From NCBI RefSeq assembly GCF_003719295.1, contig NZ_RFLW01000001.1:1008954-1072953 (forward strand): a DNA stretch of 64,000 nucleotides, written 5' to 3'. This document shows, piece after piece, positions 9,696-18,376 of the stretch. This DNA is from Haliea alexandrii. Lineage in GTDB: Bacteria > Pseudomonadota > Gammaproteobacteria > Pseudomonadales > Halieaceae. Each line of letters opens with the position of its first letter. Within the stretch, counting starts at the first letter, position 1. Under the pieces are notes generated by a model, which saw nothing but the letters and a program-made list of their open reading frames with translations, did not search any database and was not told the DNA's origin. Both the position numbers and the translations under genes were made by a program.

Positions 9696-9965
9696 ATGGC
9701 TTTAGAAGCTGCGAAGAAAGCAGAAATCGTTAAAGAGTACCAGACCAGCGAGAGTGACACCGGGTCGCCGGAAGTCCAGGTTGCGCTGCTGACAGCAAAC
9801 ATCATTCAGCTGCAGGACCACTTCCAGGCTCACAAGCACGACCACCACTCACGCCGCGGCCTGATCCGCATGGTGAACCAGCGCCGCAAGCTGCTCGACT
9901 ACCTGAAGCGCAAGGATGTGACGCGCTACGCCGAGCTGATCAAGCGACTGGGTCTGCGTCGATAA
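9696..9965 (+). CDS. rpsO: 30S ribosomal protein S15
   Basis: S15 is a primary 16S rRNA-binding protein of the small-subunit platform. The 89-residue product is a typical all-helical S15 with [32 protein letters not shown] and [20 protein letters not shown] precedes the ATG. It is placed between truB and pnp as in other gammaproteobacteria, with a structured leader upstream and a processing-type hairpin downstream. Confidence 0.99.
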   Translation: MALEAAKKAEIVKEYQTSESDTGSPEVQVALLTANIIQLQDHFQAHKHDHHSRRGLIRMVNQRRKLLDYLKRKDVTRYAELIKRLGLRR

Positions 9966-9978
9966 GCGGTACCACATA

Positions 9979-9997
9979 CCGGGGCCTTGTGCCCCGG
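9979..9997 (+). terminator. rpsO-pnp intercistronic hairpin
   Basis: CCGGGGC (9979-9985) and GCCCCGG (9991-9997) form a 7-bp GC stem with a five-base loop, followed by only TTG. By position it corresponds to the E. coli rpsO terminator and pnp leader region, where RNase III and RNase E processing controls pnp; here it is more likely a partial terminator or processing site than a full stop. Confidence 0.5.
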
Positions 9998-10025
9998 TTG
10001 TCATATTCAGCATTGGAGAAATAAT

Positions 10026-12152
10026 GTGAATCCAGTTAGAAAGACCTTCCAGTACGGTGGCCAGACAGTCACCCTGGAAACGGGTCGGATTGCCAGGCAG
10101 GCAACCGGCGCGGTTCTGGTTACCGTCGAAAACACCTCAGTTCTGGTTACCGTTGTGGCGGAAAAGAGCGCCAAGCCGGGCCAGCCATTTTTTCCCCTGG
10201 CCGTGCATTACACGGAAAAGACCTACTCGGTAGGCAAGATCCCCGGCGGCTTTTTCAAGCGTGAAGCCCGCCCCAGCGAGAAAGAGACCCTCACCTCGCG
10301 CCTGATCGACCGGCCGATTCGTCCCCTGTTCCCCAACGGCTTCATGAACGAAGTGCAGGTTATCTGTACCGTGATGTCGGCGGACAAGCACATTGACCCG
10401 GATATCCCGGCAATGATCGGCACCTCGGCCGCCCTGGCGATTTCCGGCTGCCCGTTCAATGGCCCCATCGGCGGCGCGCGCGTCGGCTTCAATGACAGCA
10501 CCGGTTATATGCTCAATCCCACCTACGACCAGCTCAAGGACAGCAAGCTGGATATGGTCGTGGCAGGCACGGAACACGCCGTATTGATGGTGGAGTCTGA
10601 AGCGAAGGAACTGTCGGAAGACCAGATGCTGGGTGCTGTATTGTTTGCCCACCAGGAAATGCAGGTGGTGATTCAGGCTATTCGCGATCTGGCCGCAGAA
10701 GCTGGCAAGCCGCGTTGGGACTGGCAGCCGCCGGCTGTGAACGAAGAGCTCACCGCCGCTGTTGAAACTCAGGTCAAGACTGACCTGGGCGAGGCTTATC
10801 GCATCACGGAAAAAGCGCTGCGCTACGACCGCGTGTCTGAAGTGCGCAAGGCCTGTGTGGCTGCGCTGGCGGTTGAAGGCGGCCCCTCCGAAGACGAAAT
10901 CAAGGACGTGTTCAAGGCCGTCGAAAAGAACCTGGTGCGCAAGCGCATTCTTGCCGGTGAGCCGCGCATTGATGGTCGCGACACACGCACTGTTCGGGCC
11001 ATTGCCTGCGAAACCGATATTCTTCCCAAGGTGCACGGCTCTGCGCTGTTCACCCGTGGCGAGACTCAGGCCATCGGTGCGGTCACCCTGGGCTCCACCC
11101 GCGACTCGCAGATCATTGATGCGCTGGAAGGCGAGCGCCGCGATCCCTTCATGCTGCACTACAACTTCCCCCCCTACTCGGTGGGTGAAGCGGGCCGTGT
11201 TGGCTTTACCAGCCGTCGCGAAGTGGGTCACGGGCGTCTGGCGCGTCGCGGCCTGGCCGCCGTGCTGCCGAGCGCTGAAGCGTTTCCCTACACCATTCGT
11301 GTGGTCTCGGAGATCACCGAGTCCAACGGCTCCAGCTCCATGGCCTCGGTGTGTGTGGGCTCCATGGCGATGATGGCGGCAGGCGTGCCGTTGAGCGCAC
11401 CGGTAGCCGGTATCGCAATGGGCCTGGTGAAGGATGGCAACCAGTTTGCCGTGCTCACCGACATCCTGGGTGACGAAGATCATCTGGGTGACATGGACTT
11501 CAAGGTTGCCGGTACGGCGGCTGGTGTTACCGCGCTGCAAATGGATATCAAGATCGAAGGTATCAATGAGCAGATCATGGAAATCGCCCTGCAACAGGCG
11601 CAACAGGCCCGTCTGCATATTCTGGGGCAGATGAATGCTGTGCTGGCCGAGCCGCGTCAGGTGCTGTCTGACAATGCGCCGAGCATGCTCACGCTGAAGG
11701 TCGATTCGGACAAGATCCGCGACATCATCGGCAAAGGCGGCGCGACCATCCGCTCCATCACCGAGGCGTCCGGTGCTACTGTAGACATCGACGACGACGG
11801 TACGGTGCGTGTGTTTGGCCAGGACAAGGCCGCTCGCGACAAGGCGGTGGCGATGATCGAAGAGATCACCGCCGAAGCGGAAGTGGGTGCCGTGTACAAG
11901 GGCACCGTTGCCCGCATCGTTGATTTCGGCGCTTTCGTCAATATCCTGCCGGGCAAGGACGGTTTGGTACACATCTCCCAGATTGCGCACCAGCGCGTGG
12001 AGAATGTGTCCGATTACCTCAAGGAAGGTCAGGAAATCGAAGTGAAGGTGCTGGACGTGGACCAGCGTGGCCGTATCAAGCTGTCCATCAAGGAACTGCT
12101 TGAAGACGACACCGCCCCCGACGCCGAGAGCGGAAGCTCAGACGAGGGTTAA
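10026..12152 (+). CDS. pnp: Polyribonucleotide nucleotidyltransferase (PNPase)
   Basis: PNPase degrades RNA 3' to 5' with phosphate and is a core of the degradosome. The 708-residue product aligns over its length with E. coli PNPase (711). It has a first RNase PH core (about 1-215), a linker helical domain, a second catalytic core (about 310-545, with EIGHGRLA-type segment [12 protein letters not shown] and [18 protein letters not shown]), a KH domain ([15 protein letters not shown]) and a C-terminal S1 domain ([15 protein letters not shown]). I chose the GTG start at 10026 after TTGGAGAA because the family N-terminus ([10 protein letters not shown]) begins there; a longer frame from 9987 runs through the hairpin. 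Confidence 0.98.
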   Translation: MNPVRKTFQYGGQTVTLETGRIARQATGAVLVTVENTSVLVTVVAEKSAKPGQPFFPLAVHYTEKTYSVGKIPGGFFKREARPSEKETLTSRLIDRPIRPLFPNGFMNEVQVICTVMSADKHIDPDIPAMIGTSAALAISGCPFNGPIGGARVGFNDSTGYMLNPTYDQLKDSKLDMVVAGTEHAVLMVESEAKELSEDQMLGAVLFAHQEMQVVIQAIRDLAAEAGKPRWDWQPPAVNEELTAAVETQVKTDLGEAYRITEKALRYDRVSEVRKACVAALAVEGGPSEDEIKDVFKAVEKNLVRKRILAGEPRIDGRDTRTVRAIACETDILPKVHGSALFTRGETQAIGAVTLGSTRDSQIIDALEGERRDPFMLHYNFPPYSVGEAGRVGFTSRREVGHGRLARRGLAAVLPSAEAFPYTIRVVSEITESNGSSSMASVCVGSMAMMAAGVPLSAPVAGIAMGLVKDGNQFAVLTDILGDEDHLGDMDFKVAGTAAGVTALQMDIKIEGINEQIMEIALQQAQQARLHILGQMNAVLAEPRQVLSDNAPSMLTLKVDSDKIRDIIGKGGATIRSITEASGATVDIDDDGTVRVFGQDKAARDKAVAMIEEITAEAEVGAVYKGTVARIVDFGAFVNILPGKDGLVHISQIAHQRVENVSDYLKEGQEIEVKVLDVDQRGRIKLSIKELLEDDTAPDAESGSSDEG

Positions 12153-12165
12153 ACCCGGGACACAC

Positions 12166-12193
12166 AAAAAAGGGCGCTTCGGCGCCCTTTTTT
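12166..12193. terminator. Bidirectional intrinsic terminator of pnp and gntP-type gene
   Basis: A-tract plus GGGCGC (12166-12177), a TTCG tetraloop (12178-12181) and GCGCCC plus T-tract (12182-12193) make a near-perfect symmetrical terminator. It serves both the pnp operon from the left and the convergent permease gene ending at 12207. Confidence 0.96.
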
Positions 12194-12206
12194 GTGGCTG
12201 CGGTTT

Positions 12207-13586
12207 CTACAGACTGGCGACCGCCATGCAGATGAGCGTTGCCAGTACTGGTATCACTACGGTGACCACGCCCATGTCGCGGTAGGCTTCGCGGTGAGTG
12301 AGGCCGGTAATGGTGAGTGTCGCCACCACGGCACCGGAGTGTGGCAGGGAGTCGAACCCTCCCGCGGCAATAGTGGCCAGGCGGTGCAGGGTGGCAGGCT
12401 CAATGCCCATGGCCAGGTAGCTGTCCGCCATGGTCGACATGAAAATCTGCAGGCCGCCAGAGGCTGAGCCGGTGATGGCGGACATAACACTCACCGAGGT
12501 GAACATGGAGATCAGTGGGGGCAGGCTGGACCGCAGCATGATGTCGCTGAACTGCGCGAAGCCCTGGGTCTGTGTTACCACGCCTGCGAAGCCGATCACC
12601 GCGGCGGTGTTGATCAGCGGGATGATGGAGTCCTGGGTGCCCTCGCCAATACTGTAGAGGGCGTGCCGGCGCACGGCGGGGAACATGAGTACCGTAACCA
12701 GCGTGCCGGCGAAGAGTGCGAGGCTGGGCCAGACCACGGGCTGTGCGTTGGCAAAGGCGAGCAGAGCGAAGGCGGGCCCTTCACCCTCGCCGAGCATCGT
12801 AGAGAGCAGACGTGGCAGCAGGATGGCACCCAGCACCAGTGCGGGCGGCACGAGCGCCAGCGCCCAGTGCGGGTAGTTTTCCACGCCGGGATCGTCGGCA
12901 ATGTGCCGGTCCCGCGGGCCGGCGACAAAGCCTTCACCCCGTGTGGCGGCCCGTTGCCGCTGGCTCTCCAGATACCACATGCCCAGCCCGAACATGATGA
13001 CGCTGGCGAGAATGCCCAGCCAGCCCCCTGCGAACAGGTCGGTACCGAGTGCCACCGAGCTGATCACGTTGTGGATCGAGGGTGTGCCGGGTAATGCGGT
13101 CAGGGTGAAGGTACCTGCCCCCAGCGCCAGGGCGGCACAGAATAGCCGTTTGGGGATGTCTGCCTGTTGCAGCAGTTTGATGCCCAGCGGATACATGGCG
13201 AAGATCACCACGAAGACTACTACGCCACCGTAGGTGAGCAGGGCTGTTGCCAGCACGGTAATCCACAGGGCACGGCTGGGCCCCAGTTTGCGCACCATCG
13301 CCAGGGCAATGCTGGACGCGGCATGACTGTCCCCCATCACGCGCCCGAACATGGCCCCCGCCGCGAACAGCAGGAAGAACTTGCCGGCGAAGGTAAAAGC
13401 GCCGAGAGGGCCAAAGGCGAAGTATTCGCCCAACCCGGCGGCCAGTGGCAGCCCGTTACTGAGAATAACCACGGCAGCGCTGAGCAGGGCGGCGAACACG
13501 ATGTTGATGCCGCGCAGGGCAAGCCAGATCAACAGGGAAAGCGCGACGGCAAGTCCCGCGTAGCCGAGAAAGACGCTGAAAGACAT
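12207..13586 (-). CDS. GntP family permease
   Basis: This 459-residue polytopic inner-membrane protein belongs to the GntP (gluconate/organic acid:H+ symporter) family. About 12 hydrophobic segments are spread along its length, and family segments such as ALLTYGGVVVFVVIFAMYP and LPGTPSIHNVI (near the middle) and the C-terminal ATIAAGGFDSLPHSGAVV stretch are clear. Related carriers move gluconate, hydroxybutyrate, glycerate or similar hydroxy/keto acids; the substrate here is unknown. It is divergent from the ThDP-dependent enzyme over a 90-bp gap holding an inverted repeat, so import and metabolism of one organic acid by the pair is a reasonable guess. Confidence 0.9.
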   Translation of the reverse strand: MSFSVFLGYAGLAVALSLLIWLALRGINIVFAALLSAAVVILSNGLPLAAGLGEYFAFGPLGAFTFAGKFFLLFAAGAMFGRVMGDSHAASSIALAMVRKLGPSRALWITVLATALLTYGGVVVFVVIFAMYPLGIKLLQQADIPKRLFCAALALGAGTFTLTALPGTPSIHNVISSVALGTDLFAGGWLGILASVIMFGLGMWYLESQRQRAATRGEGFVAGPRDRHIADDPGVENYPHWALALVPPALVLGAILLPRLLSTMLGEGEGPAFALLAFANAQPVVWPSLALFAGTLVTVLMFPAVRRHALYSIGEGTQDSIIPLINTAAVIGFAGVVTQTQGFAQFSDIMLRSSLPPLISMFTSVSVMSAITGSASGGLQIFMSTMADSYLAMGIEPATLHRLATIAAGGFDSLPHSGAVVATLTITGLTHREAYRDMGVVTVVIPVLATLICMAVASL

Positions 13587-13614
13587 TCGAGTAGATCCGT
13601 TTTATCGTTATGCG

Positions 13615-13636
13615 GTGGCCAGTATACTGTGGCCAC
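13615..13636. promoter_or_regulatory. Inverted repeat in divergent gntP-type/ThDP promoter region
   Basis: GTGGCC (13615-13620) and GGCCAC (13631-13636) flank AGTATACT, itself palindromic and containing TATACT, a good -10 on either strand. The symmetry in the short 90-bp divergent region suggests an operator for a local regulator that is not encoded next to it. I see no good -35 element. Confidence 0.4.
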
Positions 13637-13676
13637 GTCTCAGCGACATGCCTGTATTGGCATAAAGGAAGCAATC

Positions 13677-15242
13677 ATGAACGGTGCGGAAAGCCTGATT
13701 ACAACGCTGGTTAATAACGGTGTCACGATGTGCTTTACCAACCCCGGAACCTCGGAGATGCATTTTGTCGCCGCGCTGGATGAGGTCGAGGGCATGCGCT
13801 GCGTGTTGTGCCTGTTCGAAGGGGTGGTTACCGGGGCAGCGGATGGCTTTGCGCGTATCGCCGAGCGTCCGGCCGCCACGCTTCTGCACCTTGGCCCCGG
13901 GTTCGGCAATGGTCTTGCCAATGTCCACAATGCGAAGAAAGGCCACGTGCCCATGATCAATGTGGTGGGCGACCACGCCACCTACCACCTGCAGTACGAT
14001 GCGCCCCTCACTTCTGACATCGAGGGCATTGCGCGCCCGGTTTCCCATTGGGTGCTGACATCCAGTGAACCTGCCGCCATTGCCCGGGACGCTGCGGAGG
14101 CCGTGCGCCAGGCGGGGCACGATCAGGTGGCAACGCTGGTACTGCCTGCGGATGTCTCCTGGGGTGACAACCCGAATGGGGCAGCACCGGCGGTGGCCAT
14201 CCCGGGGCCGGCACCGGTGCCCGCAGAGCGCCTGCAACGTGCTGTCACGCTGCTGGGCAACGGCAAACGCACCGGTATCCTGCTGGGGGGGCGTCATATC
14301 AGCGATGCGCAAACGCTGCTGCTGAGCCGGGTGGGCAAAGCCAGCGGTGCGCGCGTACTCACCGAAACCTTTCCCGCCCGTGTGCGGCGCGGTGCCGGTA
14401 CGGGTGTGATGGAGCGGCTTCCCTACCTCGCGGAACTGGCTATCGACTCGTTGAAAGACCTCGAACAGTTGATACTGATAGGCGCAGACAGCCCGGTATC
14501 GTTCTTCGCCTACCCGGATGTCGCCAGCGTCATTCCGCCGGCGGGTTGCGACGAACTGCTACTGGCAGGCCCCGGTGAAGATATTGAGCAGGCGCTGGAA
14601 TTATTGCTCGAAGAGCTGGAAGCGGTGGATGTGAGCCCGGATATCTACCCATTGCAGGTGCCTGATCTGCCCAGCGGCGCGCTGGACGCCAACAGTGTGG
14701 CGCAGGCGCTGGCCCACTGCCTGCCAGAGAACGCGATTGTGGTGGACGAGGGGATCACCTCCGGCCTTGCCTGCTTCCCCCTCACGGCAAACGCCCGGCC
14801 GCACGACTGGCTGAACCAGACGGGCGGCGCTATCGGTTGGGGGTTACCTGCCGCCGTGGGTGCGGCGCTGGCAGCACCCCAGCGCAAGGTAATCTGCCTG
14901 GAGGGCGACGGCAGCGCCATGTATACGGTACAGGCCCTGTGGACGATGGCCCGTGAGCAACTCGACGTCACGGTGGTGATTTTCAACAACCGCAAATACA
15001 GCATTCTCGAACTCGAGTTTGCGCGCACCGGGGCCCGCGGCGGCAAGCCCGGCCCCAAAGCCGCCAGTTCGCTGGATATTGGCAGCCCGGACATGGACTT
15101 TGTCGCCCTGGCGCAGGGCATGGGGGTTGCGGCAAGCTGCGCGTCAACGGCGGAGGAGTTCAATGCCCAGTTGGAGGCGGCCCTCGCCAGCGGCGGCCCG
15201 AGCCTGATCGACGCCCGTGTGCCGCCATTGCAATTGGGGTGA
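13677..15242 (+). CDS. Thiamine diphosphate-dependent enzyme, acetolactate synthase large subunit-like
   Basis: This 521-residue protein is a three-domain ThDP enzyme (PYR, central, PP domains). The catalytic Glu that activates ThDP is in LFEGVVTGAADG (near residue 45), and the Mg-ThDP motif is GDGSAMYT followed by FNNRKYS about 27 residues later. Such proteins are commonly annotated as acetolactate synthase, but genuine IlvB/IlvI enzymes are longer (about 560-590) and sit beside a small regulatory subunit; none is present here. It is more likely a 2-keto acid decarboxylase, lyase or carboligase. The ATG at 13677 follows AAAGGAA; longer frames run back into the permease gene. It is divergent from the GntP permease. 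Confidence 0.85.
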   Translation: MNGAESLITTLVNNGVTMCFTNPGTSEMHFVAALDEVEGMRCVLCLFEGVVTGAADGFARIAERPAATLLHLGPGFGNGLANVHNAKKGHVPMINVVGDHATYHLQYDAPLTSDIEGIARPVSHWVLTSSEPAAIARDAAEAVRQAGHDQVATLVLPADVSWGDNPNGAAPAVAIPGPAPVPAERLQRAVTLLGNGKRTGILLGGRHISDAQTLLLSRVGKASGARVLTETFPARVRRGAGTGVMERLPYLAELAIDSLKDLEQLILIGADSPVSFFAYPDVASVIPPAGCDELLLAGPGEDIEQALELLLEELEAVDVSPDIYPLQVPDLPSGALDANSVAQALAHCLPENAIVVDEGITSGLACFPLTANARPHDWLNQTGGAIGWGLPAAVGAALAAPQRKVICLEGDGSAMYTVQALWTMAREQLDVTVVIFNNRKYSILELEFARTGARGGKPGPKAASSLDIGSPDMDFVALAQGMGVAASCASTAEEFNAQLEAALASGGPSLIDARVPPLQLG

Positions 15243-15255
15243 GGGTGGGGCGTGC

Positions 15256-16140
15256 TCAGGGTGAGGCGAGCATGCCCCAGTCGGAAACCGGGTTGAGCGT
15301 CAGCCGGACATTGTCGATCAGGCGTGTGGAGCCCAGACGCGCCGCGGCCAGTATGGCAATTTCCTCGGTGTTCTCATTCACCGCACGCAGGGTGCGGGCG
15401 TCCCGAATCGCGAAGTAGTCGGGTTCAAAACCGGCCTGCAGCAGCTGCATGCGGGCATGGGACTCAAGTTGCAGGAAATTGTCGAAACCGCAGGCAACCG
15501 CATCGCGACAACTCACCAGGGTAGCGTGAATCAGGGGGGCGAGCTTGCGTTGTTCGTTCGAGAGATAGCCGTTGCGCGAGCTCTTTGCCAGGCCGTCAGT
15601 GTCGCGTGCTGTCGCCACGCCCTCGATCTGCACCGGTATACACAGGTCTGCGACCATCTTGCGGATGATGGTGAGCTGCTGAAAGTCCTTTTCACCGAAC
15701 ACCGCGACATCGGGCTGCACGATATTGAACAGTTTGCTGACCACGGTGGTTACACCGGTAAAGTGGCCGGGCCGACTGCTGCCACACAGGGTTTCTGACA
15801 GGTCTGGCACCTGCACCTGGGTTTGCAGTGCCATGCCCTCCGGGTAAATATCCTCGGCCTCGGGCAGGAACAGATGCTGTACCCCTTCGCTGAAGAGCTT
15901 TTCCTTGTCTGCCGCGAGTGTGCGCGGGTAGGCATCCAGGTCTTCGTTGGGGCCAAACTGCAGCGGGTTGACGAAGATACTGACCACAACGATATCGGCC
16001 AGCGTGCGCGCCCTGCGTACCAGTTCAAGGTGGCCCTCGTGCAGATTGCCCATCGTGGGCACGAAGGCAATGCGCTGGCCCTGTTGGCGGCAGTTGCGCA
16101 GGGCAGACTGCAGTGGTGCTATGGCGGTATACGTTCGCAT
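15256..16140 (-). CDS. panC: Pantothenate synthetase
   Basis: PanC condenses pantoate with beta-alanine using ATP, the last step of pantothenate synthesis. The 294-residue protein has the HIGH-type nucleotide motif in PTMGNLHEGHL (near residue 30), FGEKDFQQL and the conserved GLAKSSRNGYLS. I start it at the ATG whose codon ends at 16140 (MRTYTAIAPLQ), where homology begins; the frame extends further upstream without conservation. It follows panB on the same strand, but a 228-bp gap separates them, longer than the usual few bases. Confidence 0.96.
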   Translation of the reverse strand: MRTYTAIAPLQSALRNCRQQGQRIAFVPTMGNLHEGHLELVRRARTLADIVVVSIFVNPLQFGPNEDLDAYPRTLAADKEKLFSEGVQHLFLPEAEDIYPEGMALQTQVQVPDLSETLCGSSRPGHFTGVTTVVSKLFNIVQPDVAVFGEKDFQQLTIIRKMVADLCIPVQIEGVATARDTDGLAKSSRNGYLSNEQRKLAPLIHATLVSCRDAVACGFDNFLQLESHARMQLLQAGFEPDYFAIRDARTLRAVNENTEEIAILAAARLGSTRLIDNVRLTLNPVSDWGMLASP

Positions 16141-16297
16141 ATCTACATGCCCCCCGAAAAACGGAAAAGGGTGACGCAAGACCGGAACAAGCTGGTCGTC
16201 ATGTGCCCGGGATGGGTGCCCATCGGCGAGCGGACGGGCAGTATGCCCCAAGCGCAGACACCCGGCAATGGATGCAAATCAAAAGTCTGGACGATTT

Positions 16298-16343
16298 TGT
16301 TACCGTAAGAAGCAGTGAACAAAGAGGGTAACATTGGTGTTAC
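16298..16343. promoter_or_regulatory. Three TGTTAC/GTAACA hexamers in the panB-panC gap
   Basis: The gap between panC (start 16140) and panB (stop 16369) contains TGTTAC at 16298-16303, GTAACA at 16328-16333 and TGTTAC at 16338-16343. The hexamers match the half-site reported for CbrB, but the first inverted pair is spaced 24 bp, not 14. The rest of the gap shows no gene or clear promoter. Confidence 0.3.
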
Positions 16344-16368
16344 GAATGGAGTGGTGCGCCTGCGCCGC

Positions 16369-17160
16369 TTAGCTGTAGCTGTGCTCGTCGCGCGGGTAGG
16401 CACCCGATTTAACCGCCTGGACAAATGCGGCAAGGGCCTCCTGAATACTGTTGCTGCCGGTCATGAAGTTTTGCACAAAACGCGCGCTGTGGCTGGAGAG
16501 CCCCAGCATATCGTGCATCACCAGTACCTGGGCGTCAGTGCCGGCGCCGGCGCCGATGCCGATGACCGGGATATCAAGCTTGTCGCTGATGTCCGTGGCG
16601 AGGTGAGACGGCACGCACTCCAGCACCAGCAGGCTGGCGCCGGCATCCTGGATTTCCACCGCATCCGCAAGAATCGACTTCGCTTCCTTGGGCGTGCGCC
16701 CCTGGACGCGGAAGCCGCCCAGCGCGTTCACGGACTGCGGCGTGAGACCCAGGTGCGCACACACCGGGATACCGCGCTCCACCAGCATGGAAATGGTGTC
16801 TGACAGCCAGGTGCCGCCCTCGAGCTTGACCATCTGGGCCCCGGCCTGCATCAGCCGTGTGGCGTTGGTCATTGCCTGTTCCGGCGTGCTGTAGCTCATG
16901 AACGGCATATCGGCGATGACCAGCGATGCGGGTGCACCGCGGCACACGCATTCGGTGTGGTAGGCCATGTGCTCCAGCGACACCGGAATCGTGCTGTCGT
17001 GGCCCTGCAGTACCATGCCCAGTGAGTCGCCGACCAGAATGGTTTCCGCGCCCGCTTCGGATACGAGGCGCGAAAAGGTGGCGTCATAGGCGGTGATGCA
17101 GACGAATTTTTCTCCCGCGGCCTTCATTTTGTCGAGGGTGCTGATGGTGATCTTGCCCAT
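16369..17160 (-). CDS. panB: 3-methyl-2-oxobutanoate hydroxymethyltransferase
   Basis: PanB transfers a hydroxymethyl group from methylenetetrahydrofolate to ketoisovalerate, the first committed step toward pantothenate. The 263-residue product has the expected length (E. coli 264) and motifs: [12 protein letters not shown], the Mg/substrate site [33 protein letters not shown] and [14 protein letters not shown]. The start is the ATG ending at 17160 (MGKITIS); three extra in-frame residues upstream are not needed. It lies 8 bp after the nucleoside kinase gene in the pcnB-folK-kinase-panB run, so it is probably part of that transcript. Confidence 0.97.
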   Translation of the reverse strand: MGKITISTLDKMKAAGEKFVCITAYDATFSRLVSEAGAETILVGDSLGMVLQGHDSTIPVSLEHMAYHTECVCRGAPASLVIADMPFMSYSTPEQAMTNATRLMQAGAQMVKLEGGTWLSDTISMLVERGIPVCAHLGLTPQSVNALGGFRVQGRTPKEAKSILADAVEIQDAGASLLVLECVPSHLATDISDKLDIPVIGIGAGAGTDAQVLVMHDMLGLSSHSARFVQNFMTGSNSIQEALAAFVQAVKSGAYPRDEHSYS

Positions 17161-17168
17161 GCGCTGCA

Positions 17169-17852
17169 CTATCCAAAGAACGTGGGATTGAAGTAATGGC
17201 GGCCGCTGCGGATATCCAGCAGGTAATCGACCAGATGCCGGTAATCGTCCTCACCCCGTGCGAGGTCAATTTCGCTGGCGTTGACGATCAGTAAAGGAGC
17301 TTCATCGTAATACAGAAAAAACTCACTGTACACTTCGTTCAGGCGCTCCAGATAGTCGCGTTCGATGGCTTTTTCGTGGTCTATGCCGCGCTGGTGAATG
17401 CGGTCCAGCAGGATGTCTGTCGGCGCCTGCAGGTAGATGACCAGATCCGGTGTGGGCGGCTCGATGAGCAGTTGTTCGTAGACACGCTGGTAGAGCTGGA
17501 ACTCGTCGCTGTCGAGGTTTACACGCGCGAACAGGGGGTCTTTCTCGATCAGGAAATCCGCTACCCGCGACGCGGCGAAAATATCCCCCTGGCGCAGGTC
17601 GTTGATCTTCTGCGCCCGCTGGAACAGGAAGAACAGCTGGGTGGCCAGTGCGGCCTGGCGCTGGTTGCCATAGAAGCGTTCCAGAAACGGGTTCTGGTGA
17701 GCGTCTTCCAGCAGCATGGGGTAGCCGAAGGTGGCTGCCAGACGGCGTGCCAGCGTGGTTTTGCCCACGCCGATTGGCCCCTCTACCGCGATATAGCCCG
17801 GTGGTGTGCGGCCCTTGAGGTCGACGCCAGTGGTCGGGATGTCTGTGGTCAC
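17169..17852 (-). CDS. Deoxynucleoside kinase family protein
   Basis: This 227-residue protein is a P-loop deoxynucleoside kinase, which phosphorylates salvaged deoxynucleosides in the cytoplasm. The Walker A is GPIGVGKTT near residue 23, followed by the DRYSS-equivalent region ([17 protein letters not shown]), and the lid-type segment DIFAAS; the [11 protein letters not shown] segment near 170 is typical of the dAK/dGK group. Substrate preference cannot be read. It starts at GTG 17852, whose bases overlap the folK TGA (GTGA), so it is translationally coupled to folK. A kinase in this position between folK and panB is common in gammaproteobacteria. Confidence 0.85.
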   Translation of the reverse strand: MTTDIPTTGVDLKGRTPPGYIAVEGPIGVGKTTLARRLAATFGYPMLLEDAHQNPFLERFYGNQRQAALATQLFFLFQRAQKINDLRQGDIFAASRVADFLIEKDPLFARVNLDSDEFQLYQRVYEQLLIEPPTPDLVIYLQAPTDILLDRIHQRGIDHEKAIERDYLERLNEVYSEFFLYYDEAPLLIVNASEIDLARGEDDYRHLVDYLLDIRSGRHYFNPTFFG

Positions 17853-18376
17853 GTTCCGGGCTCCCGTGAATCCTGCAAATGATAGTCGAGACTGATTGCA
17901 CTGCGTGTAAGCCCGGTGGCCGGGCACCGGGCCAGCAAGTCGGCCAGAGGGCCAAACCCGGGAACCAGCAGCCCGTGCGGGTAAAGGTCGAGCAGAGGAT
18001 AAAGGACGAAGTGCCGTTGTGCCATGGCCGGGTGCGGAACCTGTAGCCTTGGCAAGCGGATCTCCTCGCGGCCGAATAGCAGAATGTCCAGATCCAGAGT
18101 GCGGGCACCCCAGCGCACGCTGCGTTCGCGGCCCTGAGCCTGCTCGATACCCTGCAGGGCATTGAGCAGTGCCAGTGGGTCCAGCCCGGTGGTCATGCGC
18201 ACAACGGCGTTCAGGTAATCCGGTTGCTGCCCCGGGCCCACGGCGGCGCTGGCAAACAACCCGGAGCCCGCGGTAATACGCGTGCCGGGCAACCGGTTGA
18301 TGGCATTGACGGCCAGTTGCAACTGCAGCGCGGGGTTGCCGAGGTTGCTGCCCAGCGCGATGCAGGCGTCGGTCAT
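17849..18376 (-). CDS. folK: 2-amino-4-hydroxy-6-hydroxymethyldihydropteridine pyrophosphokinase
   Basis: FolK (HPPK) transfers pyrophosphate from ATP to hydroxymethyl-dihydropterin in folate synthesis. The 175-residue protein has the N-terminal IALGSNLGNP motif, the PDYLNAVV segment, and the Mg-binding RWGARTLDLDILLFG with paired Asp residues, then LPHP-type LQVPHPAMAQRHFVLYPLLDL. Its ATG shares a base with the pcnB stop (TGATG) and its stop overlaps the kinase start, so it is embedded in a fully coupled operon. Confidence 0.97.
   Translation of the reverse strand: MTDACIALGSNLGNPALQLQLAVNAINRLPGTRITAGSGLFASAAVGPGQQPDYLNAVVRMTTGLDPLALLNALQGIEQAQGRERSVRWGARTLDLDILLFGREEIRLPRLQVPHPAMAQRHFVLYPLLDLYPHGLLVPGFGPLADLLARCPATGLTRSAISLDYHLQDSREPGT

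Noticed and set aside
10137..11990. 617-codon open frame on the minus strand opposite pnp
   Set aside because: It lies entirely inside the conserved pnp coding sequence; the translation has no recognisable domain and is a high-GC antisense shadow.
13167..13676. 510-base upstream extension of the ThDP enzyme frame
   Set aside because: It runs antisense through the GntP permease gene; homology and a good ribosome binding site begin at ATG 13677.
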